Part shown: positions 13,111 to 27,207 of the stretch, piece after piece
How positions within the stretch are numbered: the stretch's first letter is position 1
Layout: each line of letters begins with the position of its first letter
Assembly: GCF_029227915.1 (NCBI RefSeq)
Contig: NC_079876.1
Span: 37,803,828-37,867,827 of the forward strand
DNA length: 64,000 nt
Source: Hydractinia symbiolongicarpus
Lineage: Eukaryota; Cnidaria; Hydrozoa; Anthoathecata; Hydractiniidae
Reading direction: 5' to 3'
Made by a program: the position numbers and the translations under genes
Notes under the pieces: model-generated
Databases searched by the model: none
What the model was told of the DNA's origin: nothing
What the model saw: the letters and a program-made list of their open reading frames with translations, nothing else

Positions 13111-15813
13111 AGCGACTACACTGGTCGCTGTGGTAGCGCTTCATTTAAGAATTAACATGAAAAAGTCATTTTTTTACTGTGGGACCAATCCTAGCCGTTA
13201 TCGCGCGCTGAAGAAATAGCGACAGTTACAAAAACTACATTTCATTGACTTTCTAACGGTTTCAGTCCGTTTGAGTTTTAACGGTTGGGTCACATATTCG
13301 TACCAGCATGTATTTAGCAATATTTTACCGATATTACTAGGTTGCATCGCCTTTAACAATGAAACGATTGACTGTGGGACTTAATTGAACTAACTTTGGA
13401 CTGTGACCTGATGAATGTGATAAATGAGACAATTGGACTCCAAAAAAAAACATTGTTCTTAATTTGACATGATTGCCGAAACTCAGCGACTACACTGGTC
13501 GCTGTGGTAGCGCTTCATTTAAGAATTAACATGAAAAAGTCATTTTTTTACTGTGGGACCAATCCTAGCCGTTATCGCGCGCTGAAGAAATAGCGACAGT
13601 TACAAAAACTACATTTCATTGACTTTCTAACGGTTTCAGTCCGTTTGAGTTTTAACGGTTGGGTCACATATTCGTACCAGCATGTATTTAGCGATATTTT
13701 TCCGATATTACTAGGTTGCATCGCCTTTAACAATGAAACGATTGACTTGGGACTTAATTGAACTAATTTTGGACTGTGACCTGATGAATGTGATAAATGA
13801 GACAATTTGACTCCAAGAAATAACATTGTTCTTAATTTGACATGATTGCCAAAACTTAGCGACTACACTGGTCGCTGTGGTAGCGCTTCATTTAAGAGTT
13901 AACATGAAAAAGTCATTTTTTTACTGTGGGACCAATCCTAGCCGTTATCGCGCGCTGAAGAAATAGCGACAGTTACAAAAACTACATTTCATTGACTTTC
14001 TAACGGTTTCAGTCCGTTTGAGTTTTAACGGTTGGGTCACATATTCGTACCAGCATGTATTTAGCAATATTTTTCCGATATTACTAGGTTGCATCGCCTT
14101 TAACAATGAAACGATTGACTGTGGGACTTAATTGAACTAACTTTGGACTGTGACCTGATGAATGTGATAAATGAGACAATTGGACTCCAAGAAAAAACAT
14201 TGTTCTTAATTTGACATGATTGCCGAAACTCAGCGACTACACTGGTCGCTGTGGTAGCGCTTCATTTAAGAATTAACATGAAAAAGTCATTTTTTTACTG
14301 TGGGACCAATCCTAGCCGTTATCGCGCGCTGAAGAAATAGCGACAGTTTCAAAAACTACATTTCATTGACTTTCTAACGGTGTCAGTCCGTTTGAGTTAC
14401 AACGGTTGGGTCACATATTCGTACCAACATGTATTTAGCGATATTTTTCCGATATTACTAGGTTGCATCGCCTTTCACAATGAAACGATTGAGTGTGGGA
14501 CTTAATTGAACTAACTTTGGACTGTGACCTGATGAATGTGATAAATGAGACAATTGGACTCCAAGAAAAAACATTGTTCTTAATTTGACATGATTGCCGA
14601 AACTCAGCGACTACACTGGTCGCTGTGGTAGCGCTTCATTTAAGAATAAAAATGAAAAAGTCATTTTTTTACTGTGGGACCAATCCTAGCCGTTATCGCG
14701 CGCTGAAAAAATAGCGACAGTTTCAAAAACTACATTTCATTGACTTTCTAACGGTTTCAGTCCGTTTGAGTTTTAACGGTTGGGTCACATATTCGTACCA
14801 GCATGTATTTAGCGATATTTTTCCGATATTACTAGGTTGCATCGCCTTTAACAATGAAACGATTGACTGTGGGACTTAATTGAACTAACTTTGGACTGTG
14901 ACCTGATGAATGTGATGAGTGAGACAATTGGACTCCAAGAAAAAATATTCTTCTTAATTTGACATGATTGCCAAAATTCAGCGATTATACTGGGCGCTGT
15001 GGTAGCGCTTCATTTAAGAATTAAGATAAGAAAGTCATATTTTACCGTGGGACCAATCCTAGCCGTTATCTCGCGCTGAAAAAAAAGCGACAGTTTCAAA
15101 AACTATATTTCATTGACTTTCTAACGGTGTCAGTCCGTTTGAGTTTAAACAATTGGGTCACATATTCGTACCAACATGTATTTAGCGATATTCATCTGAC
15201 ATTACTAGGTTGCATCGCTTTTAACAGTGAAACGATTGACTGTGGGACTTAATTGAACTAACTTTGGACAATGACCTGATGAATGTGATAAATGAGACAA
15301 TTGGACTCCAAGAAATAACATTGTTCTTAATTTGACATGATTGCCGAAACTTAGCGACTACACTGGTCGCTGTGGAAGCGCTTCATTTAAGAATTAACAT
15401 GAAAAAGTCATTTTTTTTACTGTGGGACCAATCCTAGCCGTTATCGCGCGCTGAAGAAATAGCGACAGTTACAAAAACTACATTTCATTGATTTCTAACG
15501 GTTTCAGTCCGTTTGAGTTTTAACGGTTGGGTCACATATTCGTACCAGCATGTATTTAGCGATATTTTTCCGATATTACTAGGTTGCATCGCCTTTAACA
15601 ATGAAACGATTGACTGTGGGACTTAATTGAACTAACTTTGGACTGTGACCTGATGAATGTGATAAATGAGACAATTGGACTCCAAGAAAAAACATTGTTC
15701 TTAATTTGACATGATTGCCGAAACTCAGCGACTACACTGGTCACTGTGGTAGCGCTTCATTTAAGAATTAACATGAAAAAGTCATTTTTTTACTGTGGGA
15801 CCAATCCTAGCCG
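13111..15813 (+). repeat. 373-bp satellite array, plain monomers
   Basis: About seven consecutive monomers without LINE sequence. Most are very close to the monomers that follow the LINE tails upstream, with the markers TCGTACCAGCATG and GGTCGCTGTGG. Two near 14,960 and 15,070 belong to the type marked CTCGCGCTGAAAAAAAAGCG. No gene; only repeat-borne open frames such as one of 84 codons at 13,572-13,826 on the minus strand, which starts at a TTG. Confidence 0.95.
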
Positions 15814-18800
15814 TTATCGCGCGCTGAAGAAATAGCGACAGTTTTAAAAACTACATTTCATTGACTTTTTAACAGTATCAATACGTTTGAGTTACAACGA
15901 TTGCGTCACATATTCGTACCAACATGAATTTAGCGATATTTTTCTGATATTACTAGGTTGCATCGCCTTTAACAATGAAACGATTGACTGTGGGACTTAA
16001 TTGAACTAACTTTGGACTGTGACCTGATGAATGTGATAAATGAGACAATTGGACTCCAAGAAATAACATTGTTCTTAATTTGATATGATTGCCGAAACTC
16101 AGCGACTACACTGGTCGCTGTGGTAGCGCTTCATTTAAGAATTAACATGAAAAAGTCATTTTTTTACTGTGGGACCAATCCTAGCCGTTATCGCGCGTTG
16201 AAGAAATAGCGACAGTTTCAAAAACTACATTTCATTGAATTTTTGACAGTATCAATCCGTTTGAGTTACAACGCTTGAGTCACATATTCCTACCAACATG
16301 TATTTCTTGATATTTTTCAGGTATTACTAAGTTGTATGGCTTTTAACAGCGAAACGATTGACTGTGGGAATTAATTGAACTGAGTATGGACTGTGACCTT
16401 ATAAATATAAAAGTGAGACAATTGGACTCTTAGAAATAACATTCTTCTTAATTTGACATGATTGCCGAAACTCAGCGATTACACTGGGGGCTGTGGTAGC
16501 GCTTCATTCAAGAATTAAGATAAGAAAGTCATTTTTTGCTGTGGGACCAATCCTAGCCGTTATCGCGCGCTGAAGAAATAGCGACAGTTTCAAAAACTAC
16601 ATTTCATTGACTTTCTAACGGTGTCCGTACGTTTGAGTTACAACGGTTGCGTCACATATTCGTACCAACATGAATTTAGCGATATTTTTCTGATATTACT
16701 AGGTTGCATCGCCTTTAACAATGAAACGATTGACTGTGGGACTTAATTGAACTAACTTTGGACTGTGACCTGATGAATGTGATAAATGAGACAATTGGAC
16801 TCCAAGAAAAAATATTCTTCTTAATTTGACATGATTGCCAAAATTTAGCGATTATACTGGGCGCTGTGGTAGCGCTTCATTTAAGAATTAAGATAAGAAA
16901 GTCATATTTTACCGTGGGACCAATCCTAGCCGTTATCTCGCGCTGAAAAAAAAGCGACAGTTTCAAAAACTATATTTCATTGACTTTCTAACGGTGTCAG
17001 TCCGTTTGAGTTTAAACGGTTGGGTCACATATTCGTACCAACATGTATTTAGCGATATTAATCTGACATTACTAGGTTGCATCGCTTTTAACAGTGAATC
17101 GATTGACTGTGGGACTTAATTGAACTAACTTTGGACTATGACCTGATGAATGTGATAAATGAGACAATTGGACTCCAAGAAATAACATTGTTCTTAATTT
17201 GACATGATTGCCGAAACTTAGCGACTACACTGGTCGCTGTGGTAGCGCTTCATTTAAGAATTAACATGAAAAAGTCATTTTTTTACTGTTGGACCAATTC
17301 TAGCCGTTATCGCGCGCTGAAGAAATAGCGACAGTTACAAAAACTACATTTCATTGTGTTTCTAACGGTGTCCGTACGTTTGAGTTACAACGGTTGCGTC
17401 ACATATTCGTACCAACATGAATTTAGCGATATTTTTCTGATATTACTAGGTTGCATCGCCTTTAACAATGAAACGATTGACTGTGGGACTTAATTGAACT
17501 AACTTTGGACTATGACCTGAGGAATGTGACAAATGAGACAATTGGACTCCAAGAAATAACATTGTTCTTAATTTGACATGATTGCCGAAACTTAGCGACT
17601 ACACTGGTCGCTGTGGTAGCGCTTCATTTAAGAATTAACATGAAAAAGTCATTTTTTTACTGTGGGACCAATCCTAGCCGTTATCGCGCGCTGAAGAAAT
17701 AGCGACAGTTACAAAAACTACATTTCATTGACTTTCTAACGGTTTCAGTCCGTTTGAGTTTTAACGGTTGGGTCACATATTCGTACCAGCATGTATTTAG
17801 CGATATTTTTCCGATATTACTAGGTTGCATCGCCTTTCACAATGAAACGATTGACTGTGGGACTTAATTGAACTAACTTTGGACTGTGACCTGATGAATG
17901 TGATAAATGAGACAATTGGACTCCAAGAAAAAATATTCTTCTTAATTTGACATGATTGCCAATATTCAGCGATTATACTGGGCGCTGTGGTAGCGCTTCA
18001 TTTAAGAATTAAGATAAGAAAGTCATATTTTACCGTGGGACCAATCCTAGCCGTTATCTCGCGTTGAAAAAAAACGACAGTTTCAAAAACTATATTTCAT
18101 TGACTTTCTAACGGTGTCAGTCCGTTTGAGTTTAAACGGTTGGATCACATATTCGTACCAACATGTATTTAGCGATATTCATCTGACATTACTAGGTTGC
18201 ATCGCTTTTAACAGTGAAATGATTGACTGTGGGACTTAATTGAACTAACTTTTGACTGTGACCTGATAAATGTGATAAATGAAAAAATTGGACTCCAAAA
18301 AATAGCATTCTTCTTAATTTGTCATGATTGCCTAAACACAGCGTTTACACTGGGCGCTGTTGTAGCGCTTCATTTAAAAATTTAAATTAATAAGTCTTTT
18401 TTTTGTTGTGGGACCAATCCTAGCCGTTATTGCGCCCTGAAGAAATAGCGACAGTTTCAAAAACTACATTTCATTAACTTTCTAACGGTGTCAGTCCGTT
18501 TGAGTTACAACGGTTGCGTCACATATTCGTACCAACATGAATTTAGCGATATTTTTCTGATATTACTAGGTTGCATCGCCTTTAACAATGAAACGATTGA
18601 CTGTGATACTTAATTGAACTAACTTTGGACTGTGACCTGATGAATGTGATAAATGAGACAATTGGACTCCAAGAAATAACATTGTTCTTAATTTGACATG
18701 ATTGCCGAAACTCAGCGACTACACTGGTCGCTGTGGTAGCGCTTCATTTAAAAATTTAAATTAATAAGTCATTTTTTTGCTGTGGGACCAGTCCTAGCCG

Positions 18801-19521
18801 TTATTGCGCCCTGAAGAAATAGCGACAGTTTCAAAAACTACATTTCATTGACTTTCTAAAGGTGTCAGTCCGTTTGAGTTACAACGGTTGGGTCACATAT
18901 TCGTACCAGCATGTATTTTGCGATATTTTTCCGATATTACTAGGTTGCATCGCCTTTAACAATGAAACGATTGACTGTGGGACTTAATTGAACTAACTTT
19001 GGACTGTGACCTGATGAATGTGATGAATGAGACAATTGGACTCCAAGAAAAAACATTGTTCTTAATTTGACATGATTGCCGAAACTCAGCGGCTACACTG
19101 GTCGCTGTGGTAGCGCTTCATTTAAGAATTAACATGAAAAAGTCATTTTTTTACTGTGGTACCAATCCTAGCCGTTATCGCGCGCTGAAGAAATAGCGAC
19201 AGTTTCAAAAACTACATTTCATTGACTTTATAACGGTGTCAGTCCGTTTGAGTTTTAACGGTTGGGTCACATATTCGTACCAACATGTATTTAGCGATAT
19301 TTTTCCGATATTACTAGGTTGCATCGCCTTTCACAATGAAACGATTGACTGTGGGACTTAATTGAACTAACTTTGGACTGTGACCTGATGAATGTGATAA
19401 ATGAGACAATTGGACTCCAAGAAAAAATATTCTTCTTAATTTGACATGATTGCCAAAATTCAGCGATTATACTGCGCGCTGTGGTAGCGCTTCATTTAAG
19501 AATTAACATGAAAAAGTCATT
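15814..19521 (+). repeat. 3.7-kb satellite higher-order unit, copy A
   Basis: First copy of a tandem duplication of about ten monomers. Rare markers recur 3,693-3,708 bp downstream: a TTTGATATGATTGCC variant (16,080 and 19,773), CATTGAATTTTTGACAG (16,233 and 19,926), the TTGTCATGATTGCCTAAACAC monomer (18,318 and about 22,012) and TGACTGTGATACTTAATTG (18,598 and about 22,290). The unit ends inside a monomer at 19,521, where CATTTTATCGCG joins two monomer phases and makes a shortened junction monomer. Confidence 0.9.
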
Positions 19522-22500
19522 TTATCGCGCGCTGAAGAAATAGCGACAGTTTTAAAAACTACATTTCATTGACTTTTTAACAGTATCAATACGTTTGAGT
19601 TACAACGATTGCGTCACATATTCGTACCAACATGAATTTAGCGATATTTTTCTGATATTACTAGGTTGCATCGCCTTTAACAATGAAACGATTGACTGTG
19701 GGACTTAATTGAACTAACTTTGGACTGTGACCTGATGAATGTGATAAATGAGACAATTGGACTCCAAGAAATTTGATATGATTGCCGAAACTCAGCGACT
19801 ACACTGGTCGCTGTGGTAGCGCTTCATTTAAGAATTAACATGAAAAAGTCATTTTTTTACTGTGGGACCAATCCTAGCCGTTATCGCGCGTTGAAGAAAT
19901 AGCGACAGTTTCAAAAACTACATTTCATTGAATTTTTGACAGTATCAATCCGTTTGAGTTACAACGCTTGAGTCACATATTCCTACCAACATGTATTTCT
20001 TGATATTTTTCAGGTATTACTAAGTTGTATGGCTTTTAACAGCGAAACGATTGACTGTGGGAATTAATTGAACTGAGTATGGACTGTGACCTTATAAATA
20101 TAAAAGTGAGACAATTGGACTCTTAGAAATAACATTCTTCTTAATTTGACATGATTGCCGAAACTCAGCGATTACACTGGGGGCTGTGGTAGCGCTTCAT
20201 TCAAGAATTAAGATAAGAAAGTCATTTTTTGCTGTGGGACCAATCCTAGCCGTTATTGCGCGCTGAAGAAATAGCGACAGTTTCAAAAACTACATTTCAT
20301 TGACTTTCTAACGGTGTCCGTACGTTTGAGTTACAACGGTTGCGTCACATATTCGTACCAACATGAATTTAGCGATATTTTTCTGATATTACTAGGTTGC
20401 ATCGCCTTTAACAATGAAACGATTGACTGTGGGACTTAATTGAACTAACTTTGGACTGTGACCTGATGAATGTGATAAATGAGACAATTGGACTCCAAGA
20501 AAAAATATTCTTCTTAATTTGACATGATTGCCAAAATTTAGCGATTATACTGGGCGCTGTGGTAGCGCTTCATTTAAGAATTAAGATAAGAAAGTCATAT
20601 TTTACCGTGGGACCAATCCTAGCCGTTATCTCGCGCTGAAAAAAAAGCGACAGTTTCAAAAACTATATTTCATTGACTTTCTAACGGTGTCAGTCCGTTT
20701 GAGTTTAAACGGTTGGGTCACATATTCGTACCAACATGTATTTAGCGATATTAATCTGACATTACTAGGTTGCATCGCTTTTAACAGTGAATCGATTGAC
20801 TGTGGGACTTAATTGAACTAACTTTGGACTATGACCTGATGAATGTGATAAATGAGACAATTGGACTCCAAGAAATAACATTGTTCTTAATTTGACATGA
20901 TTGCCGAAACTTAGCGACTACACTGGTCGCTGTGGTAACGCTTCATTTAAGAATTAACATGAAAAAGTCATTTTTTTACTGTTGGACCAATTCTAGCCGT
21001 TATCGCGCGCTGAAGAAATAGCGACAGTTACAAAAACTACATTTCATTGTGTTTCTAACGGTGTCCGTACGTTTGAGTTACAACGGTTGCGTCACATATT
21101 CGTACCAACATGAATTTAGCGATATTTTTCTGATATTACTAGGTTGCATCGCCTTTAACAATGAAACGATTGACTGTGGGACTTAATTGAACTAACTTTG
21201 GACTATGACCTGAGGAATGTGACAAATGAGACAATTGGACTCCAAGAAATAACATTGTTCTTAATTTGACATGATTGCCGAAACTTAGCGACTACACTGG
21301 TCGCTGTGGTAGCGCTTCATTTAAGAATTAACATGAAAAAGTCATTTTTTTACTGTGGGACCAATCCTAGCCGTTATCGCGCGCTGAAGAAATAGCGACA
21401 GTTACAAAAACTACATTTCATTGACTTTCTAACGGTTTCAGTCCGTTTGAGTTTTAACGGTTGGGTCACATATTCGTACCAGCATGTATTTAGCGATATT
21501 TTTCCGATATTACTAGGTTGCATCGCCTTTCACAATGAAACGATTGACTGTGGGACTTAATTGAACTAACTTTGGACTGTGACCTGATGAATGTGATAAA
21601 TGAGACAATTGGACTCCAAGAAAAAATATTCTTCTTAATTTGACATGATTGCCAATATTCAGCGATTATACTGGGCGCTGTGGTAGCGCTTCATTTAAGA
21701 ATTAAGATAAGAAAGTCATATTTTACCGTGGGACCAATCCTAGCCGTTATCTCGCGTTGAAAAAAAACGACAGTTTCAAAAACTATATTTCATTGACTTT
21801 CTAACGGTGTCAGTCCGTTTGAGTTTAAACGGTTGGATCACATATTCGTACCAACATGTATTTAGCGATATTCATCTGACATTACTAGGTTGCATCGCTT
21901 TTAACAGTGAAATGATTGACTGTGGGACTTAATTGAACTAACTTTTGACTGTGACCTGATAAATGTGATAAATGAAAAAATTGGACTCCAAAAAATAGCA
22001 TTCTTCTTAATTTGTCATGATTGCCTAAACACAGCGTTTACACTGGGCGCTGTTGTAGCGCTTCATTTAAAAATTTAAATTAATAAGTCTTTTTTTTGTT
22101 GTGGGACCAATCCTAGCCGTTATTGCGCCCTGAAGAAATAGCGACAGTTTCAAAAACTACATTTCATTAACTTTCTAACGGTGTCAGTCCGTTTGAGTTA
22201 CAACGGTTGCGTCACATATTCGTACCAACATGAATTTAGCGATATTTTTCTGATATTACTAGGTTGCATCGCCTTTAACAATGAAACGATTGACTGTGAT
22301 ACTTAATTGAACTAACTTTGGACTGTGACCTGATGAATGTGATAAATGAGACAATTGGACTCCAAGAAATAACATTGTTCTTAATTTGACATGATTGCCG
22401 AAACTCAGCGACTACACTGGTCGCTGTGGTAGCGCTTCATTTAAAAATTTAAATTAATAAGTCATTTTTTTGCTGTGGGACCAGTCCTAGCCGTTATTGC

Positions 22501-23196
22501 GCCCTGAAGAAATAGCGACAGTTTCAAAAACTACATTTCATTGACTTTCTAAAGGTGTCAGTCCGTTTGAGTTACAACGGTTGGGTCACATATTCGTACC
22601 AGCATGTATTTTGCGATATTTTTCCGATATTACTAGGTTGCATCGCCTTTAACAATGAAACGATTGACTGTGGGACTTAATTGAACTAACTTTGGACTGT
22701 GACCTGATGAATGTGATGAATGAGACAATTGGACTCCAAGAAAAAACATTGTTCTTAATTTGACATGATTGCCGAAACTCAGCGGCTACACTGGTCGCTG
22801 TGGTAGCGCTTCATTTAAGAATTAACATGAAAAAGTCATTTTTTTACTGTGGTACCAATCCTAGCCGTTATCGCGCGCTGAAGAAATAGCGACAGTTTCA
22901 AAAACTACATTTCATTGACTTTATAACGGTGTCAGTCCGTTTGAGTTTTAACGGTTGGGTCACATATTCGTACCAACATGTATTTAGCGATATTTTTCCG
23001 ATATTACTAGGTTGCATCGCCTTTCACAATGAAACGATTGACTGTGGGACTTAATTGAACTAACTTTGGACTGTGACCTGATGAATGTGATAAATGAGAC
23101 AATTGGACTCCAAGAAAAAATATTCTTCTTAATTTGACATGATTGCCAAAATTCAGCGATTATACTGCGCGCTGTGGTAGCGCTTCATTTAAGAAT
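19522..23196 (+). repeat. 3.7-kb satellite higher-order unit, copy B
   Basis: Second copy of the ten-monomer unit. It has a private deletion of about 15 bp near 19,770, where AAGAA is joined directly to ATTTGATATG. Otherwise it follows copy A closely until about 23,196, where GAATTAAGATAAG replaces the GAATTAACATG of copy A. Beyond that point the monomers are no longer collinear with copy A. Confidence 0.9.
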
Positions 23197-26100
23197 TAAG
23201 ATAAGAAAGTCATATTTTATCGTGGGACCAATCCTAGCCGTTATCTCGCGCTGAAAAAAAGCGACAGTTTCAAAAACTACATTTCATTGACTTTCTAACG
23301 GTGTCAGTCCGTTTGAGTTACAACGGTTGCGTCACATATTCGTACCAACATGAATTTAGCGATATTTTTCTGATATTACTAGGTTGCATCGCCTTTAACA
23401 ATGAAACGATTGACTGTGATACTTAATTGAACTAACTTTGGACTGTGACCTGATGAATGTGATAAGTGAGAGAATTGGACTCCAAGAAATAACATTATTC
23501 TTATTTTGACATGATTGCCGAAACTCAGCGACTACACTGGTCGCTGTGGTAGCGCTTCATTTAAGAATTAAGATGAAAAGTCATTTTTTTACTGTGGCAC
23601 CAATGCTAGCCGTTATCGCGCGCTGAAGAAATAGCGACAGTTTCAAAAACTACAATTCATTGACTTTCTAACGGTGTCAGTACGTTTGAGATTCAACGGT
23701 TGGGTCACATATTCGTGCCAACAGGTATTTAGCGATATTTTTTCCGATATTACTAGGTTGTATCGCCTTTAACAATGAAACGATTGACTGTGGGACTTAA
23801 TTGAACTAATTTTGGACTGTGACCTGATGAATGTGATAAATGAGAGAATTGGACTCCAAGAAAAAACATTCTTCTTAGTTTGACGTGATTGCCGAAATTC
23901 AGCGATTACACTGGGCGCTGTGGCAGCGCTTCATTTAAGAATTAAGATAAGAAAGTCATATTTTACCGTGGGACCAATCCTAGCCGTTATCTCGCGCGGA
24001 AGAAATAGCGACAGTTTCAAAAACTACATTTCATTGATTTTGTAATGGTGTCAGTCCGTTTGAGTTTAAACGGTTGGGTCACATATTCGTACCAACATGT
24101 ATTTAGCGATATTCATCTGACATTACTAGGTTGCATCGCTTTTAACAGTGAAATGATTGACTGTGGGACTTAATTGAACTAACTTTGGACTGTGACCTGA
24201 TGAATGTGACAAATGAGACAATTGGACTCCAAGAAAAAACATTGTTCTTAATTTGACATGATTGCCGAAACTCAGTGACTACACTTGGCGCTGTGGTAGC
24301 GCTTCATTTAAGAATTAAGATGAAAAAGTCATTTTTTTACTGTGGGACCAATCCTAGCCGTTATCGCGCGCTGAAGAAATAGCGACAGTTTTAAAAACTA
24401 CATTTCATTGACTTTTTAACAGTATCAATCCGTTTGAGTTACAACAGTTGCGTCACATATTCGTACCAACATGAATTTAGCGATATTTTTCTGATATTAC
24501 TAGGTTGCATCGCCTTTAACAATGAAACGATTGACTGTGGGACTTAATTGAACTAACTTTGGACTGTGACCTGATGAATGTGATAAATGAGACAATTGGA
24601 CTCCAAGAAATAACATTGTTCTTAATTTGACATGATTGCCGAATCTCAGCGACTACACTGGTCGCTGTGGTAGCGCTTCATTTAAGAATTAACATGAAAA
24701 AGTCATTTTTTTACTGTGGGACCAATCCTAGCCGTTATCGCGCGCTGAAGAAACAGCGACAGTTTCAAAAACTACATTTCATTGACTTTTTAACAGTATC
24801 AATCCGTTTGAGTTACAACGCTTGAGTCACATATTCCTACCAACATGTATTTCTTGATATTTTTCAGGTATTACTAAGTTGTATGGCTTTTAACAGCGAA
24901 ACGATTGACTGTGGGAATTAATTGAACTGAGTATGGACTGTGACCTTATAAATATAAAAGTGAGACAATTGGACCCTTAGAAATAACATTCTTCTTAATT
25001 TGACATGATTGCCGAAACTCAGCGATTACACTGGGCGCTGTGGTAGCGCTTCATTCAAGAATTAAGATAAGAAAGTCATTTTTTTGCTGTGGGACCAATC
25101 CTAGCCTTTATTGCGCCCTGAAGAAATAGCGACAGTTTCAAAAACTACATTTCATTGACCTTCTAACGGTGTCAGTCCGTTTGAGTTACAACGGTTGCGT
25201 CACATATTCGTACCAACATGAATTTAGCGATATTTTTCTGATATTACTAGGTTGCATCGCCTTTAACAATGAAACGATTGACTGTGGGACTTAATTGAAC
25301 TAACTTTGGACTGTGATCTGATGAATGTGATAAATGAGACAATTGGACTCCAAGAAATAACATTGTTCTTATATTGACATGATTGCCGAAACTCAGCGAC
25401 TACACTGGTCGCTGTGGTAGCGCTTCATTTAAGAATTAAGATGAGAAAGTCATTTTTTTACTGTGGGACCAATCCTAGCCGTTATCGCGCGCTGAAGAAA
25501 TAGCGACAGTTTTAAAAACTACATTTCATTGACTTTTTAACAGTATCAATCCGTTTGAGTTACAACGGTTGCGTCACATATTCGTACCAACATGAATTTA
25601 GCGATATTTTTCTGATATTACTAGGTTGCATCGCCTTTAACAATGAAACGATTGACTGTGGGACTTAATTGAACTAATTTTGGACTGTGACCTGATGAAT
25701 GTGATAAATGAGACAATTGGACTCCAAGAAATAACATTGTTCTTAATTTGACATGATTGCCGAAACTCAGCGACTACACTGGTCGCTGTGGTAGCGCTTC
25801 ATTTAAGAATTAACATAAAAAAGTCATTTTTTTACTGTGGGACCAATCTTAGCCGTTATCGCGCGCTGAAGAAATAGCGACAGTTTCAAAAACTACATTT
25901 CATTGACTTTTTAACAGTATCAATCCGTTTGAGTTACAACGCTTGAGTCACATATTCCTACCAACATGTATTTCTTGATATTTTTCAGGTATTACTAAGT
26001 TATATGGCTTTTAACAGCAAAACGATTGACTGTGGGAATTAATTGAACTGAGTATGGACTGTGACCTTATAAATATAAAAGTGAGACAATTGGACCCTTA

Positions 26101-26525
26101 GAAATAACATTCTTCTTAATTTGACATGATTGCCGAGACTCAGCGATTACACTGGGCGCTGTGGTAGCGCTTCATTCAAGAATTAAGATAAGAAAGTCAT
26201 TTTTTTGCTGTGGGATTAATCCTAGCCTTTATTGCGCCCTGAAGAAATAGCGACAGTTTCAAAAACTACATTTCATTGACTTTCTAACGGTGTAAGTCCG
26301 TTTGAGTTGCAACGGTTGCGTCACATATTAGTACCAACATGAATTTAGCGATATTTTTCTGATATTACTAGGTTGCATCGCCTTTAACAATGAAACGATT
26401 GACTGTGGGACTTAATTGAACTAATTTTGGACTGTGACCTGATGAATGTGATAAATGAGACAATTGGACTCCAAGAAATAACATTGTTCTTAATTTGACA
26501 TGATTGCCGAAACTCAGCGACTACA
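23197..26525 (+). repeat. 373-bp satellite array, plain monomers
   Basis: About nine monomers, including diverged ones near 23,600-24,000 with variants such as TCGTGCCAACAGG and GGCAGCGCTTC. A four-monomer pattern around 24,350-25,480 is partly repeated at 25,480-26,500. The last monomer is interrupted by LINE-tail copy 4. No gene seen. Confidence 0.94.
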
Positions 26526-26987
26526 TGTATTCAAATTTTAATTATTGTCCCTTAGTTTGGCATTTCTCTTCTTCGAAATCTCTATTGAAAATTGAAAAAC
26601 TCCACAACAGGGCTTTAAGTTTTATTCATGATGACCCAAGACCAGTTGATTGCCTCCCAAATAAACATTATATGGAATTACTAAGGCACAGATATTAATG
26701 CATAGAAATATTTAAAATTCGGAGAAACAGCAGTCCTTCTTTCATGAAAGATATTTTCCTTTTTGAGGAAACTGATAGGCCAGTAAGAAGTCAAAACATG
26801 AACAACCATCAGTGTAAAAACAAGAGCCTTTGGTCTAAACAGTTTGCAATGTTTAGCCCCAAAAGATTGGAATAAACTTCCTTTTCATACGAAGAGTTGC
26901 GAAGATCTAGTTAAATTTAAGCAAATGATTAAAAAATGGAATGGCTCTCACTGTTCATGCACAGAGTGTCGGCAACTGATTCCATAA
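26526..26987 (+). pseudogene. LINE reverse transcriptase C-terminal remnant, copy 4, extra stop
   Basis: Same remnant as the other copies but with a private nonsense change: TAT-TTA-TGC is TAT-TAA-TGC here, so the frame stops at 26696-26698. The frameshift common to all copies follows downstream, and the shifted frame ends with TAA at 26985-26987. With copies 5 and 6 it shares a Val-to-Asp change in the otherwise conserved APKVWN segment (GTT to GAT) and an Arg-to-Gln change just before it (CGA to CAA). Confidence 0.88.
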
Positions 26988-27207
26988 CTTGCGTATTCAA
27001 TACGAAAATGGCAGAGGGGGAATGTTTATCTTTTATTTATCATTTATTCATTATTTATTTATTATAGTTTTCATCTAAATTGTAAATATATAAAAATATT
27101 TGGTCGATTTTGATTAGTTTTTTGCAAAATATTATTTTTTTTAAAGAACTATTGTATATAATAACCGACGGTAAATAAATTAAATCAATCAATCAATCAA
27201 TCAATCA
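26526..27207 (+). mobile_element. 5'-truncated LINE 3' end, copy 4
   Basis: A 682-bp tail inserted at the same monomer position as copies 1-3, between GCGACTACA and TTTGGCGCTG. It belongs to a second subfamily: TGTATTCAAAT at the left end, AAAAGATTGG instead of AAAAGTTTGG, GGTCGATTTT instead of GGTTGGTTTT, and six AATC units instead of seven. It has the private changes GTATTCAATAC and TTTATCATTTATT in the 3' region. Confidence 0.92.

Noticed and set aside
3311-13826. Repeated open frames of 84-95 codons on both strands (e.g. 3311-3565, 3959-4243, 7255-7542, 13572-13826)
   Set aside because: They lie entirely in satellite monomers, recur at monomer or HOR spacing, break in neighbouring monomers through single substitutions, and those checked begin at TTG rather than ATG. 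They have no recognisable domain.
16653-16680. CENP-B box in the ATTCGTACCAACATG segment
   Set aside because: It has TTCG and the central A at the right spacing, but the CGGG half of the motif is absent (ATGA or ATGT instead), so it does not meet the known consensus.
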